DNA of 64,000 nucleotides. It comes from Chloroflexota bacterium (GTDB lineage Bacteria; Chloroflexota; Anaerolineae; Anaerolineales; UBA4823). Each line of letters begins with the position of its first letter. The stretch's first letter is position 1. A program made the translations under genes and the position numbers. Of this stretch, positions 8,192 to 17,269 are shown piece after piece. The stretch covers positions 186,001 through 250,000 of the forward strand of contig JAKOUW010000202.1 of NCBI GenBank assembly GCA_029782365.1. The letters run 5' to 3'. The notes under the pieces are model-generated. The model made no database searches and was not told where the DNA came from. It saw nothing but the letters and a program-made list of their open reading frames with translations.

Positions 8192-10993
8192 ATGCACATG
8201 CTCCGCAAGTTTCTCATCACCCCGCTGGTAACCGGCCTGGTTTTATCCATGCTCATCGGTGACCTCATACCGTTCAGCGCCGCAGCCCAGGTTCTACCGG
8301 ATCCGGTGCGTACTTCCTACAGTGTATTTCCATCTCGCCCACCAACCATCAACGGCCAAATCAGCCCCAACGAATGGGCAGATGCCCTGGTGTACAACTT
8401 GCCCCACGGCACAGTATCGATACTCAACGACGCCATCAATGTCTACTTTCTGTTCAACATGACCGCCGATACCGATGCAACCGGGTTGGATTATTTCTGG
8501 CTGGCTTTCGACGCCAACCTGGATGGCGCTATCACCCCCAACGTCGATGTCTTATACAGCCCTCTATCCTCCACCCAGCTCTGCCGGCAGTCTTTCCTCG
8601 GCCCAGACAGTTGGAGTGTATGCAAACCTACCGACTCCCAGGTATCCGTGGGCTTTGGCGGCGCCATCAACGCCACGCCGAACCACCGCATCTATGAGGT
8701 TGCTATCAGCCAGGCGGAGTTGAACACAGCTCCCGGCGGGCAGTTACGGATTGGAGTACGAGTTTATTCTGCGGCGCCGTCCTTTAAGGATGAAATGCCG
8801 GTCAACCTTTCCTCAGATATGAGCAGTTATGCACTTTTTTCCCTGGATAAACACGAAGTGCTGCTCTTGATCTTGGCTCATCCCGAATTCCTGGATGCCC
8901 TGCAAACGTTGAAAAACCATAAAGATTACACCGATATGCCGGCGTATGTCCAGTCCTGGACGGATCTCAATGCCAGCCTGCGGTCTCTGGGCTGGGATAC
9001 ACCGGAGCGCATTAAGCAGGGCATTGTTCGTTATCAAAAATACAGCCAGACGCAGTATGTGCTGCTGGTGGGTGACGCCGATCATTTCCCTATGCGCTAC
9101 ACAATCACAGACCGCGCTGACACAGCCGCTTTTAACCGCGCTTATTATGCCACAGACCTGTATTATGCCGATTTGTACGAAAGCGCCACAACCACATTCG
9201 AGAGTTGGGATGCCAATCACGATCACTATTACGGCGAGCTGCACGGGGAGACTTACACGGGTGTTGTCAATGTAGACCAGGTGGATTTGATCCCCGACGT
9301 CTCTGTTGGGCGCATCCCCGCCGACACAGTGGCTGAAGTCACCAATTACATCAGCAAAGTGATTGCGTATGAAAACAACGCTTACAAGTCCGCCTGGACC
9401 TCCCATGCGCTGGAAATCGCTTCGCACGATTGGGTGCACGATGCCTGCAGCACCGCTCAAACCATCGCCGCCGATTACCTGACTGGCTTCAACAACCGGA
9501 AGCTGTTTGAATCTGGCAACCCCTGCGCAGTGACCGACCCACCCAGCAGTGCCAATATCCTGGCGGACCTAAACGATGGGGCGCGCTACGCAGTGTATGT
9601 CGGCCACGGCGGCCCCGAAGGCTGGGCAATCCCCGGCGATTGGTTTGAGTACGGCGACCTGGCGGGGCTGACCAACGCCAGCACCCCGGCGATCGTCTTC
9701 TCCGCCGGATGCAGCACATCGCGCTACACCACCGAGCCGCCCTATTCGCCGTACACCGATGTCAGCGGCGTGCACCATATTGGCACCGTGGCTGGCGAAA
9801 TCTTTACCACTGTGCCTCCTATACCTGACGCCTTACAAGTAGCCGATAATCCGCGCACTTTTGGAGAAGCTATGACAGTCGAGAGTCTCACCGGCGCAGT
9901 TGCATACCTTGGCTTCTCCACCGGCTCTCAACCACCCGCGATCGACCTGGCGCGACTGTTTTACGAATCCCTGGATTACGGCGCGACCACCCTCGGCCAC
10001 ATGTGGCGCTATATGATTTACCATTATTACCAGCTCCATCCTATACCCGCCAGCCTCGGCTCCCCGGATTGGGTGGTAGTGGCGACCGCCCACCAACCCT
10101 GGAAACTACCGCTCTTCGGTGATCCATCTCTGCGCATCAACGGAATATCCCACTTCCAGAAATCCGATTTCGCCAGTACCTATGAAATGAATCACGATGG
10201 TTGGCCGGGCACGCTGTCGCTGGCACCGGTGCGCGGCAGTTATATCGAAAACATACCCAACATGAGCGGCTGGTATTCCGGCGTCACCGGGCTGGTCTCG
10301 GCCAGCGGACTGGTGCGCTCCTGGGATTACCCCATCCCCGAAGCCGGCTGGCCTGACCATAAGATACGCCTGCGCATCGATTTCGCCAATACTCCCCTGA
10401 ACTACTCCGACGATCAAAACTTTGATGCTTACCTCTTCAGCCAGACGCGCAGTATGATGGCAGGGATCACCTGGTGGAACAGCACACCGTTCGGTTTTTA
10501 TGCCCGCAAGATGCCCAACGTCACCTCGAACGATCCCTTCGATCTCAGCGGTTGGGGAGCGCTGCAGTATGAAATTTACACGCCAGGTTCGGTCGCCTTC
10601 ACCAAAGCTGATTTTAGCGGTTTTTATGACCTATCGTACGATGGCTGGAAGGCCATTCTTAAGCTGTACGCCGTCCCTGATAATTTCGCCGCTCACTCGC
10701 CCAACCTGCTGGGAGAACTGACCTGGCCGAATGGCGTGCGCCGCAGCGTCTATGGCTATGTGCGCACCCCTACCTACCCACTCGACGTTTCTTTCGGCCC
10801 GGATCACACCATCCTGTTCTACGTTGATTTTCCCAACACCCCGGCTAACACCGCTGACGATCAATCCTTCACCGGTTACCTGTTCACCCAGACGAAGAGC
10901 GCCATCGCCGGCACAACGGATTATCACGGGACGAATTTCGGCTTTGCCGCCATCAAGCAAAAGGCCGTGTATATCCCACTGTTGAAGAAATAA
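8192..10993 (+). CDS. Secreted C25 (gingipain-like) cysteine peptidase
   Basis: This 933-residue exported protein has a signal peptide at residues 1-32. Next comes a region resembling a carbohydrate-binding/DOMON-like sandwich ('PTINGQISPNEWADALVYN', 'YFLFNMTADTD', about 45-215). A caspase-fold peptidase follows with the C25 dyad: H472 in 'YVGHGGPEGW' and C507 in 'FSAGCSTS', a His-Cys distance close to that of gingipains. Two tandem C-terminal repeats ('YDLSYDGWKAILKL' and the earlier 'YEMNHDGWPGTLSL', each ending with a 'DDQxFxxYLFxQT' segment) make up the rest. It ends in 'VYIPLLKK', a tail type I associate with exported Chloroflexota proteins. I chose ATG 8192 because AGGAGG precedes it directly and it opens the signal peptide; the longer upstream frame has no signal. 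It is transcribed alone. Confidence 0.82.
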   Translation: MHMLRKFLITPLVTGLVLSMLIGDLIPFSAAAQVLPDPVRTSYSVFPSRPPTINGQISPNEWADALVYNLPHGTVSILNDAINVYFLFNMTADTDATGLDYFWLAFDANLDGAITPNVDVLYSPLSSTQLCRQSFLGPDSWSVCKPTDSQVSVGFGGAINATPNHRIYEVAISQAELNTAPGGQLRIGVRVYSAAPSFKDEMPVNLSSDMSSYALFSLDKHEVLLLILAHPEFLDALQTLKNHKDYTDMPAYVQSWTDLNASLRSLGWDTPERIKQGIVRYQKYSQTQYVLLVGDADHFPMRYTITDRADTAAFNRAYYATDLYYADLYESATTTFESWDANHDHYYGELHGETYTGVVNVDQVDLIPDVSVGRIPADTVAEVTNYISKVIAYENNAYKSAWTSHALEIASHDWVHDACSTAQTIAADYLTGFNNRKLFESGNPCAVTDPPSSANILADLNDGARYAVYVGHGGPEGWAIPGDWFEYGDLAGLTNASTPAIVFSAGCSTSRYTTEPPYSPYTDVSGVHHIGTVAGEIFTTVPPIPDALQVADNPRTFGEAMTVESLTGAVAYLGFSTGSQPPAIDLARLFYESLDYGATTLGHMWRYMIYHYYQLHPIPASLGSPDWVVVATAHQPWKLPLFGDPSLRINGISHFQKSDFASTYEMNHDGWPGTLSLAPVRGSYIENIPNMSGWYSGVTGLVSASGLVRSWDYPIPEAGWPDHKIRLRIDFANTPLNYSDDQNFDAYLFSQTRSMMAGITWWNSTPFGFYARKMPNVTSNDPFDLSGWGALQYEIYTPGSVAFTKADFSGFYDLSYDGWKAILKLYAVPDNFAAHSPNLLGELTWPNGVRRSVYGYVRTPTYPLDVSFGPDHTILFYVDFPNTPANTADDQSFTGYLFTQTKSAIAGTTDYHGTNFGFAAIKQKAVYIPLLKK

Positions 10994-11013
10994 GCATCGA
11001 CTTTCATGCATTC

Positions 11014-11051
11014 GAAAGGCGGATTGGCTCAAATGAGCAAACCCGCCTTTC
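11014..11051 (+). terminator. Hairpin after the protease gene
   Basis: GAAAGGCGG (11014-11022) pairs with CCGCCTTTC (11043-11051), with an inner GCTC/GAGC stem. The 3' T-tract is short, so efficiency as an intrinsic terminator is uncertain. Confidence 0.55.
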
Positions 11052-11057
11052 TTCAGA

Positions 11058-11063
11058 TATAAT
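11058..11063 (+). promoter_or_regulatory. -10 box placing transcription start at the ATG (leaderless)
   Basis: A perfect TATAAT ends 7 nt before ATG 11071, and no Shine-Dalgarno sequence precedes that ATG. This spacing puts the transcript start at or next to the start codon. No good -35 box is visible. Confidence 0.45.
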
Positions 11064-11070
11064 AGTCAGC

Positions 11071-12789
11071 ATGGAAAGAACAGTACCCAGCACCGCTTCC
11101 GAAGAAGTGGAACTTTATTTGCGCACATATTATTCCCTGCTGCGTTCCACGGCGGAAGTGCAGATCCGCACCCTGGAAGAGGTGCACGCCGGGATGAACT
11201 CCCTGCTCCACCCGGATGCGCGCCTGACCAAGCCTGATATGTCTGCTTTCATTTACAGCCTGCTGCGCTTGCCAACCTGCATGAACGAGGTACAGCGAGT
11301 GGTGCTTGGCCAAAGCGAGGATGTTTTCATCAGAGGTGGCCATAACCTCATGGCCGGTTGGGAGCCGGTCAGCGCAACGGCCCGCCGGCGGCGCTGTTTT
11401 TTCAACGGAAGTGATACACTGGCTTGTTTTATCGCCAGCCGCACCGACATCGACGATGTCATCCCGATCCTGACGGCCTACCAGATCGAGTGGAACAAAA
11501 TCCACAATCTGCTTCAGCCGCACCACGGCTTCGACTTCGCCTCGCTGGAGCACAAAGCCGGCGCTCAGCAGAAGCTGGCCCAGGTATTACAGATCAGCCT
11601 GGATGACCTGGCCCGTCTGCGCTCGATCTGGGGGAGTGACTTCGGGCACAACCTGCAGAAGATTTCCGAAAACTCACGCCGACTGCGCGTGCAACTGCTC
11701 AGCGGCTCGCTCAGTGAGTACCGCCGGGCGACCAATATCTGGTGGGAAAATATTGAACATGTTTTCTCCTCAGTTTCGCAGCGCCCGGTGTACTTTATTT
11801 CCAGCAATACTCACAGCCTGGCCAACCTGCTCTCTGGATTTGCCGAGGAAAAGCAGCCCGAACTGATGGAATTTATAAAGAGGCCTGAAAACGCCTCGCT
11901 CAAGGCGAACTGGCGGGAGATTACGGATGGTCTGGTGCCAACCAGCCGCGAGAATTTCATGTACTATCTGCTCAAAAAATACCAGGGCGTTTATCCCGAA
12001 TGCATCCAGGAACAGCATGCGGCTGAAAAACGCTCTGGCTTCTGGCGCATTCCCAGCGAACACAGCTTTGACCTGGAAGCCCAGGTGGTCGATCTGAACT
12101 GCCTGGACGTCTCACGGCTGGACCCGCGCTTACTGAATGGAACCAAGAATATCCAGGCTGAGGCGCTGCAAGAAGCCCTGGCTGCCAGCGACGCATTGAT
12201 CTTGAATATCGATTACCCCCTGGGCTTGGCGGCCTACAACATCTTATCTGAGGTGTCTGACCAATCCGGGCGGGTGTTGGGTGTATATGTGATCGGCAAA
12301 TCGGCCAGCTTGAACGCCGTGGTGGGCGATATTCTGATACCCAACGTGGTGCACGATGAGCACTCCAAGAACACGTTTTTATTCTCCAATTGTTTCGTCT
12401 CCGCTGATGTTTTCCCATACTTGAATCACGGTGCAGCGTTGGATAACCAGAAATCCGTCACAGTGCGCGGCACTTTCTTACAAAATACCCACTACATGGA
12501 TGTTTTTTATCGCGAGGGTTACACAGATATCGAGATGGAAGCCGGGCCATACCTAGCGGCAACGTACGAAATGTACCGTCCCCAGCGCCATCCGATGAAC
12601 GAAATAGTCAATCTCTACGGCTTGCCGTTCGACCTGGGAATCCTGCACTACGTTTCTGACACCCCGCTCAGCAAAGGTCGCAACCTGGGCTCAGGCAGCC
12701 TTTCTTATTATGGTATGGACTCAACCTACGCCGCAACTGTGGCCGCTCTGCGCCGAATTTTTCAGCAAGAAATCCTGCGCTCAAAATAA
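11071..12789 (+). CDS. Large protein with nucleoside-phosphorylase-like C-terminus
   Basis: This 572-residue soluble protein has no signal peptide. The N-terminal half (about 1-300) appears helical and matches nothing I can name. The C-terminal half carries features of the nucleoside phosphorylase/5'-methylthioadenosine nucleosidase fold: 'GRVLGVYVIGKSASLNAVVGDILIPN' (about 405-430) and 'YTDIEMEAGPYLAATYEM' (about 485-505), the latter like the substrate-binding Glu-Met-Glu segment. The end, 'GSLSYYGMDSTYAATVAALRRIF', resembles the C-terminal helix of the fold. From memory it resembles a DUF family (DUF6909), which I cannot verify. It is followed 14 nt later by a VOC-protein gene, probably cotranscribed. 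A role in nucleotide or nucleoside metabolism is inference. Confidence 0.6.
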   Translation: MERTVPSTASEEVELYLRTYYSLLRSTAEVQIRTLEEVHAGMNSLLHPDARLTKPDMSAFIYSLLRLPTCMNEVQRVVLGQSEDVFIRGGHNLMAGWEPVSATARRRRCFFNGSDTLACFIASRTDIDDVIPILTAYQIEWNKIHNLLQPHHGFDFASLEHKAGAQQKLAQVLQISLDDLARLRSIWGSDFGHNLQKISENSRRLRVQLLSGSLSEYRRATNIWWENIEHVFSSVSQRPVYFISSNTHSLANLLSGFAEEKQPELMEFIKRPENASLKANWREITDGLVPTSRENFMYYLLKKYQGVYPECIQEQHAAEKRSGFWRIPSEHSFDLEAQVVDLNCLDVSRLDPRLLNGTKNIQAEALQEALAASDALILNIDYPLGLAAYNILSEVSDQSGRVLGVYVIGKSASLNAVVGDILIPNVVHDEHSKNTFLFSNCFVSADVFPYLNHGAALDNQKSVTVRGTFLQNTHYMDVFYREGYTDIEMEAGPYLAATYEMYRPQRHPMNEIVNLYGLPFDLGILHYVSDTPLSKGRNLGSGSLSYYGMDSTYAATVAALRRIFQQEILRSK

Positions 12790-12803
12790 TTGGAGATGAA
12801 TCA

Positions 12804-13187
12804 ATGAACTCACATGTGGCCGTAATCAGTTTGTATGCCGACGACCTGGAACAGGCAGTGCATTTTTACAAGAATATTGTTGGGCTGTATTTGATATCAT
12901 CGGGAGGCGGCAGTGAAGGGCATCACCGGCCGCATTTCCGTCTGGCCGATGTATACCTGGTGCTGCTCAACGGCAAACCGCAGCCGCCTGTTTGTGAGAA
13001 GCCGGTGCGCTTCCCTTCTCTGGCCATCGCTGTAGATGACCTAGATGGAGCGGTTGCTCGCCTGAGGGCGAATGAAATTGAGCTGCCCTGGGGGATCGAA
13101 GCAGACGCGCGGGCGCGCTGGGTGATGTTTTATGATCCAGCCGGAAACCTGATCGAGCTGGTGCAGTCGGCGCGCGGCGTGATCTAA
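12804..13187 (+). CDS. VOC (glyoxalase/bleomycin-resistance) family protein
   Basis: This 127-residue protein has two betaalphabetabetabeta modules typical of the vicinal oxygen chelate fold: 'ISLYADDLEQAVHFYKNIVGL' and 'LAIAVDDLDGAVARLRANEI', ending 'MFYDPAGNLIELVQ' with the usual metal-ligand Glu. VOC proteins act as metal-dependent lyases, dioxygenases or drug-binding proteins; the substrate is unknown here. The start has a GGAGATGAATCA-type site and lies 14 nt after the upstream stop, suggesting one operon. Its C-terminal 'LPWGI...RW..FYDP.GNLIEL.Q' is closely matched by the VOC protein at 46380-46754, so the two are paralogues. It converges with aroQ. Confidence 0.85.
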   Translation: MNSHVAVISLYADDLEQAVHFYKNIVGLYLISSGGGSEGHHRPHFRLADVYLVLLNGKPQPPVCEKPVRFPSLAIAVDDLDGAVARLRANEIELPWGIEADARARWVMFYDPAGNLIELVQSARGVI

Positions 13188-13196
13188 TCGGCGCTT

Positions 13197-13637
13197 TCAG
13201 GCGTCGGGGCGCAGGCTTTCCACCAGGCCGCGCAAGGCCAGGATGTACGAACGCCAGCCAAAACCGGCGATCGTCGCTTTACACACCGGGGCGATCATTG
13301 AGCGGTGACGGAATTCTTCCCGCGCCTGAATGTTGGAAAGATGGACTTCGATCGTGGGCAGCGCCACTGCAGCGATCGCGTCGCGCAAGGCGACCGAGGT
13401 GTGGGTGTAGCCGCCCGGGTTGATGATCACACCGTTAGCCCAAAGCCGCGCTTCGTGCAGCCAATCAATCAGCTCACCTTCGTGGTTCGACTGGCGAGCT
13501 GTCAGCTCTACCCCCAGTTCGGATGCCTGAGCTTCCAACCGGCGGTTGATCTCTTCGAGCGTCATTCCCCCGTAAACTTCCGGTTCGCGCCATCCCAATA
13601 GATTTAAATTCGGCCCGTGCAGTGCCAGTATTTTCAT
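13197..13637 (-). CDS. aroQ: Type II 3-dehydroquinate dehydratase
   Basis: This 146-residue cytosolic enzyme converts 3-dehydroquinate to 3-dehydroshikimate, step 3 of the shikimate pathway. It starts '[13 protein letters not shown]', has the catalytic Tyr in 'REPEVYGG', '[16 protein letters not shown]', the active-site His in '[17 protein letters not shown]' and length typical of the dodecameric type II family. Its ATG overlaps the stop of aroKB by four bases (ATGA). It is the last of 14 genes in the trp-aro operon and converges with a VOC gene 10 bp away; no clear terminator is visible between them. Confidence 0.95.
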   Translation of the reverse strand: MKILALHGPNLNLLGWREPEVYGGMTLEEINRRLEAQASELGVELTARQSNHEGELIDWLHEARLWANGVIINPGGYTHTSVALRDAIAAVALPTIEVHLSNIQAREEFRHRSMIAPVCKATIAGFGWRSYILALRGLVESLRPDA

Positions 13638-15214
13638 AATACCTCCAGAATCAGTGCGTCGTCAACTTCGACGCCTGTCACCACCTCACCGATCTGCAGG
13701 GGCAAGACAAACTGCACCCGCCCCCCTCTCCGTTTTTTGTCCACGTGCATAGCCTGGACGATTGCTCTCTTGTCCAGGTTCGCTGGTACTGCCGTTGGCA
13801 GGCCGATCTGTGCAAGGCGCTGACTCAGTTCTTCGCTCAGCCCATTGTGGGCTGTGCGTCCCAACCGTTCCGCCAGGCGCGCCGCCACCACCATTCCGAT
13901 GGCCACCGCCTCGCCATGGCGCAGCGCAAACCCGGAGACCAGCTCCAGCGCGTGCCCCGTGGTGTGGCCCAGGTTCAGCGCCGCCCGCCGGCCTTTTTCA
14001 TACGGATCTTCCTGAATGGTCTGAATTTTCACAGCTATCGCCCGGCGCACGATCTCGGCCAGCGGGCCGGCCAGTTGTCCACTCTTTTCTTGCAGCGGCA
14101 GCTCGGCCAGCAAGTCGAACAACCCTGGGTCGGCGATCACAGCGTGCTTGGCCACTTCAGCCAACCCGCTGCGCAGCTCAACCAGCGGCAGGGTCGCCAG
14201 CGTGCGAGGGTCTGCCACCACCAGGCTGGGCGGGTGAAATGCGCCGATCAGGTTTTTACCCTGCGGCAAGTCGGCGCCGGTCTTGCCGCCCAGGCTGGCG
14301 TCCGCCATCGCCAACAGCGTGGTTGGCAAGTTCACCCAGCGCACGCCGCGCAGGAACGTCGCGGCGGCAAAACCGCTCAGATCCCCGGTCACTCCGCCGC
14401 CCAACGCCGCCACGCTGCTGCTGCGCTCGATGCCGGCTGCCAAAAATCCCTGCCAGATGCGCATCACCGTTTCGATGGTTTTAAAGCTCTCACCCGCCGG
14501 GATAACGATTTGCCGGACGGCAAACCCGCCAGCCTTCATGCTGGCTGCCACCTGGGCGCCATACAGTCGCCCGGTGTTTTCATCGCATACCAGGGCCAGC
14601 GGGCTCCGCAACCCATGAGCTTTCAGCAGGTCTCCCAGGCGCCCAAGTGCTCCTGGCTCCACCATCACATCGTAAGGTTCGCCCATGCCAGAGACGCGAA
14701 AACGTCCCAGGCAAAGCTGGGCTTGCCAGACCGCCCTGGGCGTGTCCATGCCGGTTGTGTCCAGGCTGGTGGGAAACGAGGCATAATGCTCGGCGCGCCG
14801 CGCCAACAGGTCATTCAAACGCAGGCGCAGATCGCCCGCCAACAGGGGGCGTACCCCGATGGTGCTGGCAGGCGCGGCCGTCAGGCGGTGTTCGAGTGTG
14901 TCCAGGCTGGCGGTCAGGCGCAGAATGATGCCAGCGCTTTCCGCCAGGCGGCGATTTTCTTGGACGGTCAGAGTGCCGCCGCCCAAAGCCACCACGCCCG
15001 GCTCTTCCTGAAAAAGCTGTTTCAGCGTCTGCTGTTCGCGGGCTCGAAAACCGGATTCGCCCTCGGAGGAAAATATCTCCGGGATGGTTTTGCCCGCCTG
15101 CAGTTCCACATTGTGATCCAGGTCATAAAAGGGCAGACCGAGCTGTTCGGCCAGCGGCCGCCCGATGGTGGTTTTCCCCGAGCCAGGAGGGCCGTACAAC
15201 AAGATAAATTCCAT
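13634..15214 (-). CDS. aroKB: Shikimate kinase - 3-dehydroquinate synthase fusion
   Basis: This 526-residue bifunctional protein has an N-terminal shikimate kinase (about 1-165; P-loop '[12 protein letters not shown]', 'DLDHNVE', 'ALGGGTL', lid with 'GVRPLL'). A C-terminal dehydroquinate synthase follows (about 175-526; '[20 protein letters not shown]', metal-ligand region '[12 protein letters not shown]', '[11 protein letters not shown]', 'HGEAVAIGM'). It thus covers steps 2 and 5 of the pathway. I chose ATG 15214 ([16 protein letters not shown]), preceded by GGAGG; the longer frame is the aroC gene read in another phase. It sits one base after the aroC stop and overlaps aroQ by four bases. 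The domain order is kinase first. Confidence 0.95.
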   Translation of the reverse strand: MEFILLYGPPGSGKTTIGRPLAEQLGLPFYDLDHNVELQAGKTIPEIFSSEGESGFRAREQQTLKQLFQEEPGVVALGGGTLTVQENRRLAESAGIILRLTASLDTLEHRLTAAPASTIGVRPLLAGDLRLRLNDLLARRAEHYASFPTSLDTTGMDTPRAVWQAQLCLGRFRVSGMGEPYDVMVEPGALGRLGDLLKAHGLRSPLALVCDENTGRLYGAQVAASMKAGGFAVRQIVIPAGESFKTIETVMRIWQGFLAAGIERSSSVAALGGGVTGDLSGFAAATFLRGVRWVNLPTTLLAMADASLGGKTGADLPQGKNLIGAFHPPSLVVADPRTLATLPLVELRSGLAEVAKHAVIADPGLFDLLAELPLQEKSGQLAGPLAEIVRRAIAVKIQTIQEDPYEKGRRAALNLGHTTGHALELVSGFALRHGEAVAIGMVVAARLAERLGRTAHNGLSEELSQRLAQIGLPTAVPANLDKRAIVQAMHVDKKRRGGRVQFVLPLQIGEVVTGVEVDDALILEVL

Positions 15215-15215
15215 C

Positions 15216-16391
15216 TCAGGCCTCCGGCCAAAAAGTGAGCTCACCGCCATCCATGCCCAGGTCCTCCAGCCGCGCCTGGCGCAGCGCGGGGTAGCGCGAC
15301 TGCATCTCTGCCAGGGAATCGCCACCCAGCTTTTCCAGCAGGGCATCGGCCAGCACAAAAGCCGCCATAGCTTCCAGGATCGGCACAGCGCGCGGCACCG
15401 GGCAAAAATCCGAACGCTCGTAGCGCGTGGGGGCCGGCTCGCCGCTGGCCAGATCGACTGTTTGCTGCGGTGTGAGTGTGGTGGCGATCGGCTTCATGGC
15501 GGCGCGCATCACCAGGGGCTGGCCGTTGGTGATGCCGCCTTCCAACCCGCCTGCCCGGTTGGTCGGGCGGGTGAGCGCCTGGCCCTGCAAGGCGATCGCG
15601 TCGTGCACCTGCGTGCCCGGCTGATGGGCATTTGCGAATGCCGGCCCAAACTCGACGCCTTTGATCGCCGGCACGCTCAAGAGAGCAGCGCCCAGACGTG
15701 CCTCCAGCTTGCGGTCCCACTGCACATGCGAGCCCAGGCCTGGAGGCAAGCCGAGCGCCAAAATTTCCAAAATGCCACCCAGCGTGTCCCGCTCGTCCAT
15801 CACCTGGCGAATGCGCTGGCGCATGGCCGCTCCGGCCTGCTCGTCTGGACAGCGCACATCGCTGGCTTCAGCAAGCTGCAGGCGTTCATCCAGCGCGATG
15901 GCCTGCACATTGGCTTCGATCTCGCCGATAGCGACCACATATCCGCCCAGCCGGATGCCAAACTGGCCCAATAAATGCCTGCACACCGCGCCGACAGCCA
16001 CGCGCGCCGCCGTCTCGCGGGCCGAGGCGCGCTCCAGCGCAGGTCGCAAATCGCGGTAACCATACTTCACCGCCGCCGTCAGGTCGGCATGTCCGGGTCG
16101 CGGGGCGGTCATTGCAGGGATGGCCTTGCCGCGCCACTTGCTGTGATCCACGTTTTCAATCTCCAGCGCCAACGGCGCGCCGGTCGTCTGGCCTTGCATC
16201 ACGCCGCCCAAAATGCGGACGGTGTCCTGCTCTATCTTCATGCGCGGCCCGGCGCCGTAACCCTGCTGGCGGCGGACCAGCTCAGCATTGATCACTCCAG
16301 GGGGCAGGGGCAGACCGGCCGGCAGGCCTTCTAATATGGCCAGCACAGCAGGGCCATGCGATTCACCAGCGGTCAGGAAACGGAGAGGCAT
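15216..16391 (-). CDS. aroC: Chorismate synthase
   Basis: This 391-residue FMN-dependent enzyme makes chorismate from EPSP, the last common aromatic step. Family signatures include 'LTAGESHGPAV' near the N-terminus, 'RRQQGYGAGPRMKIEQDTV', 'APRPGHADL', 'RASARETAARVAVGAV', 'NRAGGLEGGITNG' and 'RSDFCPVPRA'. The two active-site His (SHG and GHAD) are present. The length is normal for the bacterial monofunctional enzyme, so FMN must be reduced by a separate reductase. It lies within the trp-aro operon, 32 nt after aroE. Confidence 0.97.
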   Translation of the reverse strand: MPLRFLTAGESHGPAVLAILEGLPAGLPLPPGVINAELVRRQQGYGAGPRMKIEQDTVRILGGVMQGQTTGAPLALEIENVDHSKWRGKAIPAMTAPRPGHADLTAAVKYGYRDLRPALERASARETAARVAVGAVCRHLLGQFGIRLGGYVVAIGEIEANVQAIALDERLQLAEASDVRCPDEQAGAAMRQRIRQVMDERDTLGGILEILALGLPPGLGSHVQWDRKLEARLGAALLSVPAIKGVEFGPAFANAHQPGTQVHDAIALQGQALTRPTNRAGGLEGGITNGQPLVMRAAMKPIATTLTPQQTVDLASGEPAPTRYERSDFCPVPRAVPILEAMAAFVLADALLEKLGGDSLAEMQSRYPALRQARLEDLGMDGGELTFWPEA

Positions 16392-16423
16392 AAATTATCT
16401 CGAAGAATGAAATGGCTGCCGCC

Positions 16424-17269
16424 TCAACCCGGCAGCAGTTGGCGTTGTAAAGCGGCCTGCATCACAAGCCGCGGCGCGCTGGCGCCTGTCCAGCGCTCGA
16501 AAGCCAACGCAGCCTGTTCAACCAGCATTCCCATGCCGTTGGTGCAGGCCAGTCCGCTTAGAGCAGCGCGCTGCAGCAGGCGCGTTTGAGGTGGGTTATA
16601 AATCAGATCATAGATTCGCGCTCTGTAAGGCAGCGGCAGGTCTGCCGGCCAGGGGCAGCCATCTACCGCCGGGTGCATCCCCAGGGGAGTGGCGTTGACC
16701 AGCAGTTCACACACGCCTGCACTGGCCAGGTCTGCAGGTGCCAGCTCCAGGATGCGGCTGGCGCCCAATTGGCGAAACGGCTCGGCCTGCTCCAGGCGGC
16801 GGGCAGCCAGGCTGACCTCCCAATGCCCGGCCAGGGCATAGACGACCGCTCGCGCCCCGCCGCCTGCTCCGAGCACCAGTGCCCGTCCAGAGGCGCCAGG
16901 CGCAAACTTCGCCAGGTCGGCCAGGAAGCCGGGCGCATCGGTGTTATCACCCCACAGTCGGCCGGCCTGCATATAGATTACATTAACCGCTCCAATCGAT
17001 CGCGCCGCAGGGGTCAGCTCGTCCAACAGAGGAATAACCGACTGCTTGTGCGGGATGGTGACATTCAATCCGTGGATCTCACCCTGGCGCACGCGTTCGA
17101 GCAAGTCGCGCAGCAGTGTCAGGCCGTCGGGCAGGGGTGGCACGGCGAACAAATCATAATGGCCCGCCAGGCCCTGTGCTTGCAGCGCGGCGTTTTGGAT
17201 GGCGGGTGAGCGGCTGTGCCCTACCGGGAAACCTATCAGGCCCAGGGCAAATGACCTTCCAGTGCTCAT
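16424..17269 (-). CDS. aroE: Shikimate 5-dehydrogenase
   Basis: This 281-residue NADP(H)-dependent enzyme reduces 3-dehydroshikimate to shikimate (step 4). It has 'GFPVGHSRSPAIQNAAL' at the substrate site, the catalytic Lys in 'NVTIPHKQS', Asp in 'GDNTDAPGF', nucleotide-binding 'VLGAGGGARAVVYAL' and 'LLVNATPLGM'. The start overlaps the aroA stop by four bases (ATGA). The length and motifs are those of AroE rather than the quinate-using YdiB group, though that distinction is not certain by eye. Confidence 0.95.
   Translation of the reverse strand: MSTGRSFALGLIGFPVGHSRSPAIQNAALQAQGLAGHYDLFAVPPLPDGLTLLRDLLERVRQGEIHGLNVTIPHKQSVIPLLDELTPAARSIGAVNVIYMQAGRLWGDNTDAPGFLADLAKFAPGASGRALVLGAGGGARAVVYALAGHWEVSLAARRLEQAEPFRQLGASRILELAPADLASAGVCELLVNATPLGMHPAVDGCPWPADLPLPYRARIYDLIYNPPQTRLLQRAALSGLACTNGMGMLVEQAALAFERWTGASAPRLVMQAALQRQLLPG

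Noticed and set aside
13745-15238. Long plus-strand open frame opposite aroKB
   Set aside because: It is antisense to a clear aroKB gene, has low-complexity Gln/Arg/Ala-rich composition and no ribosome binding site; a shadow of high GC content.
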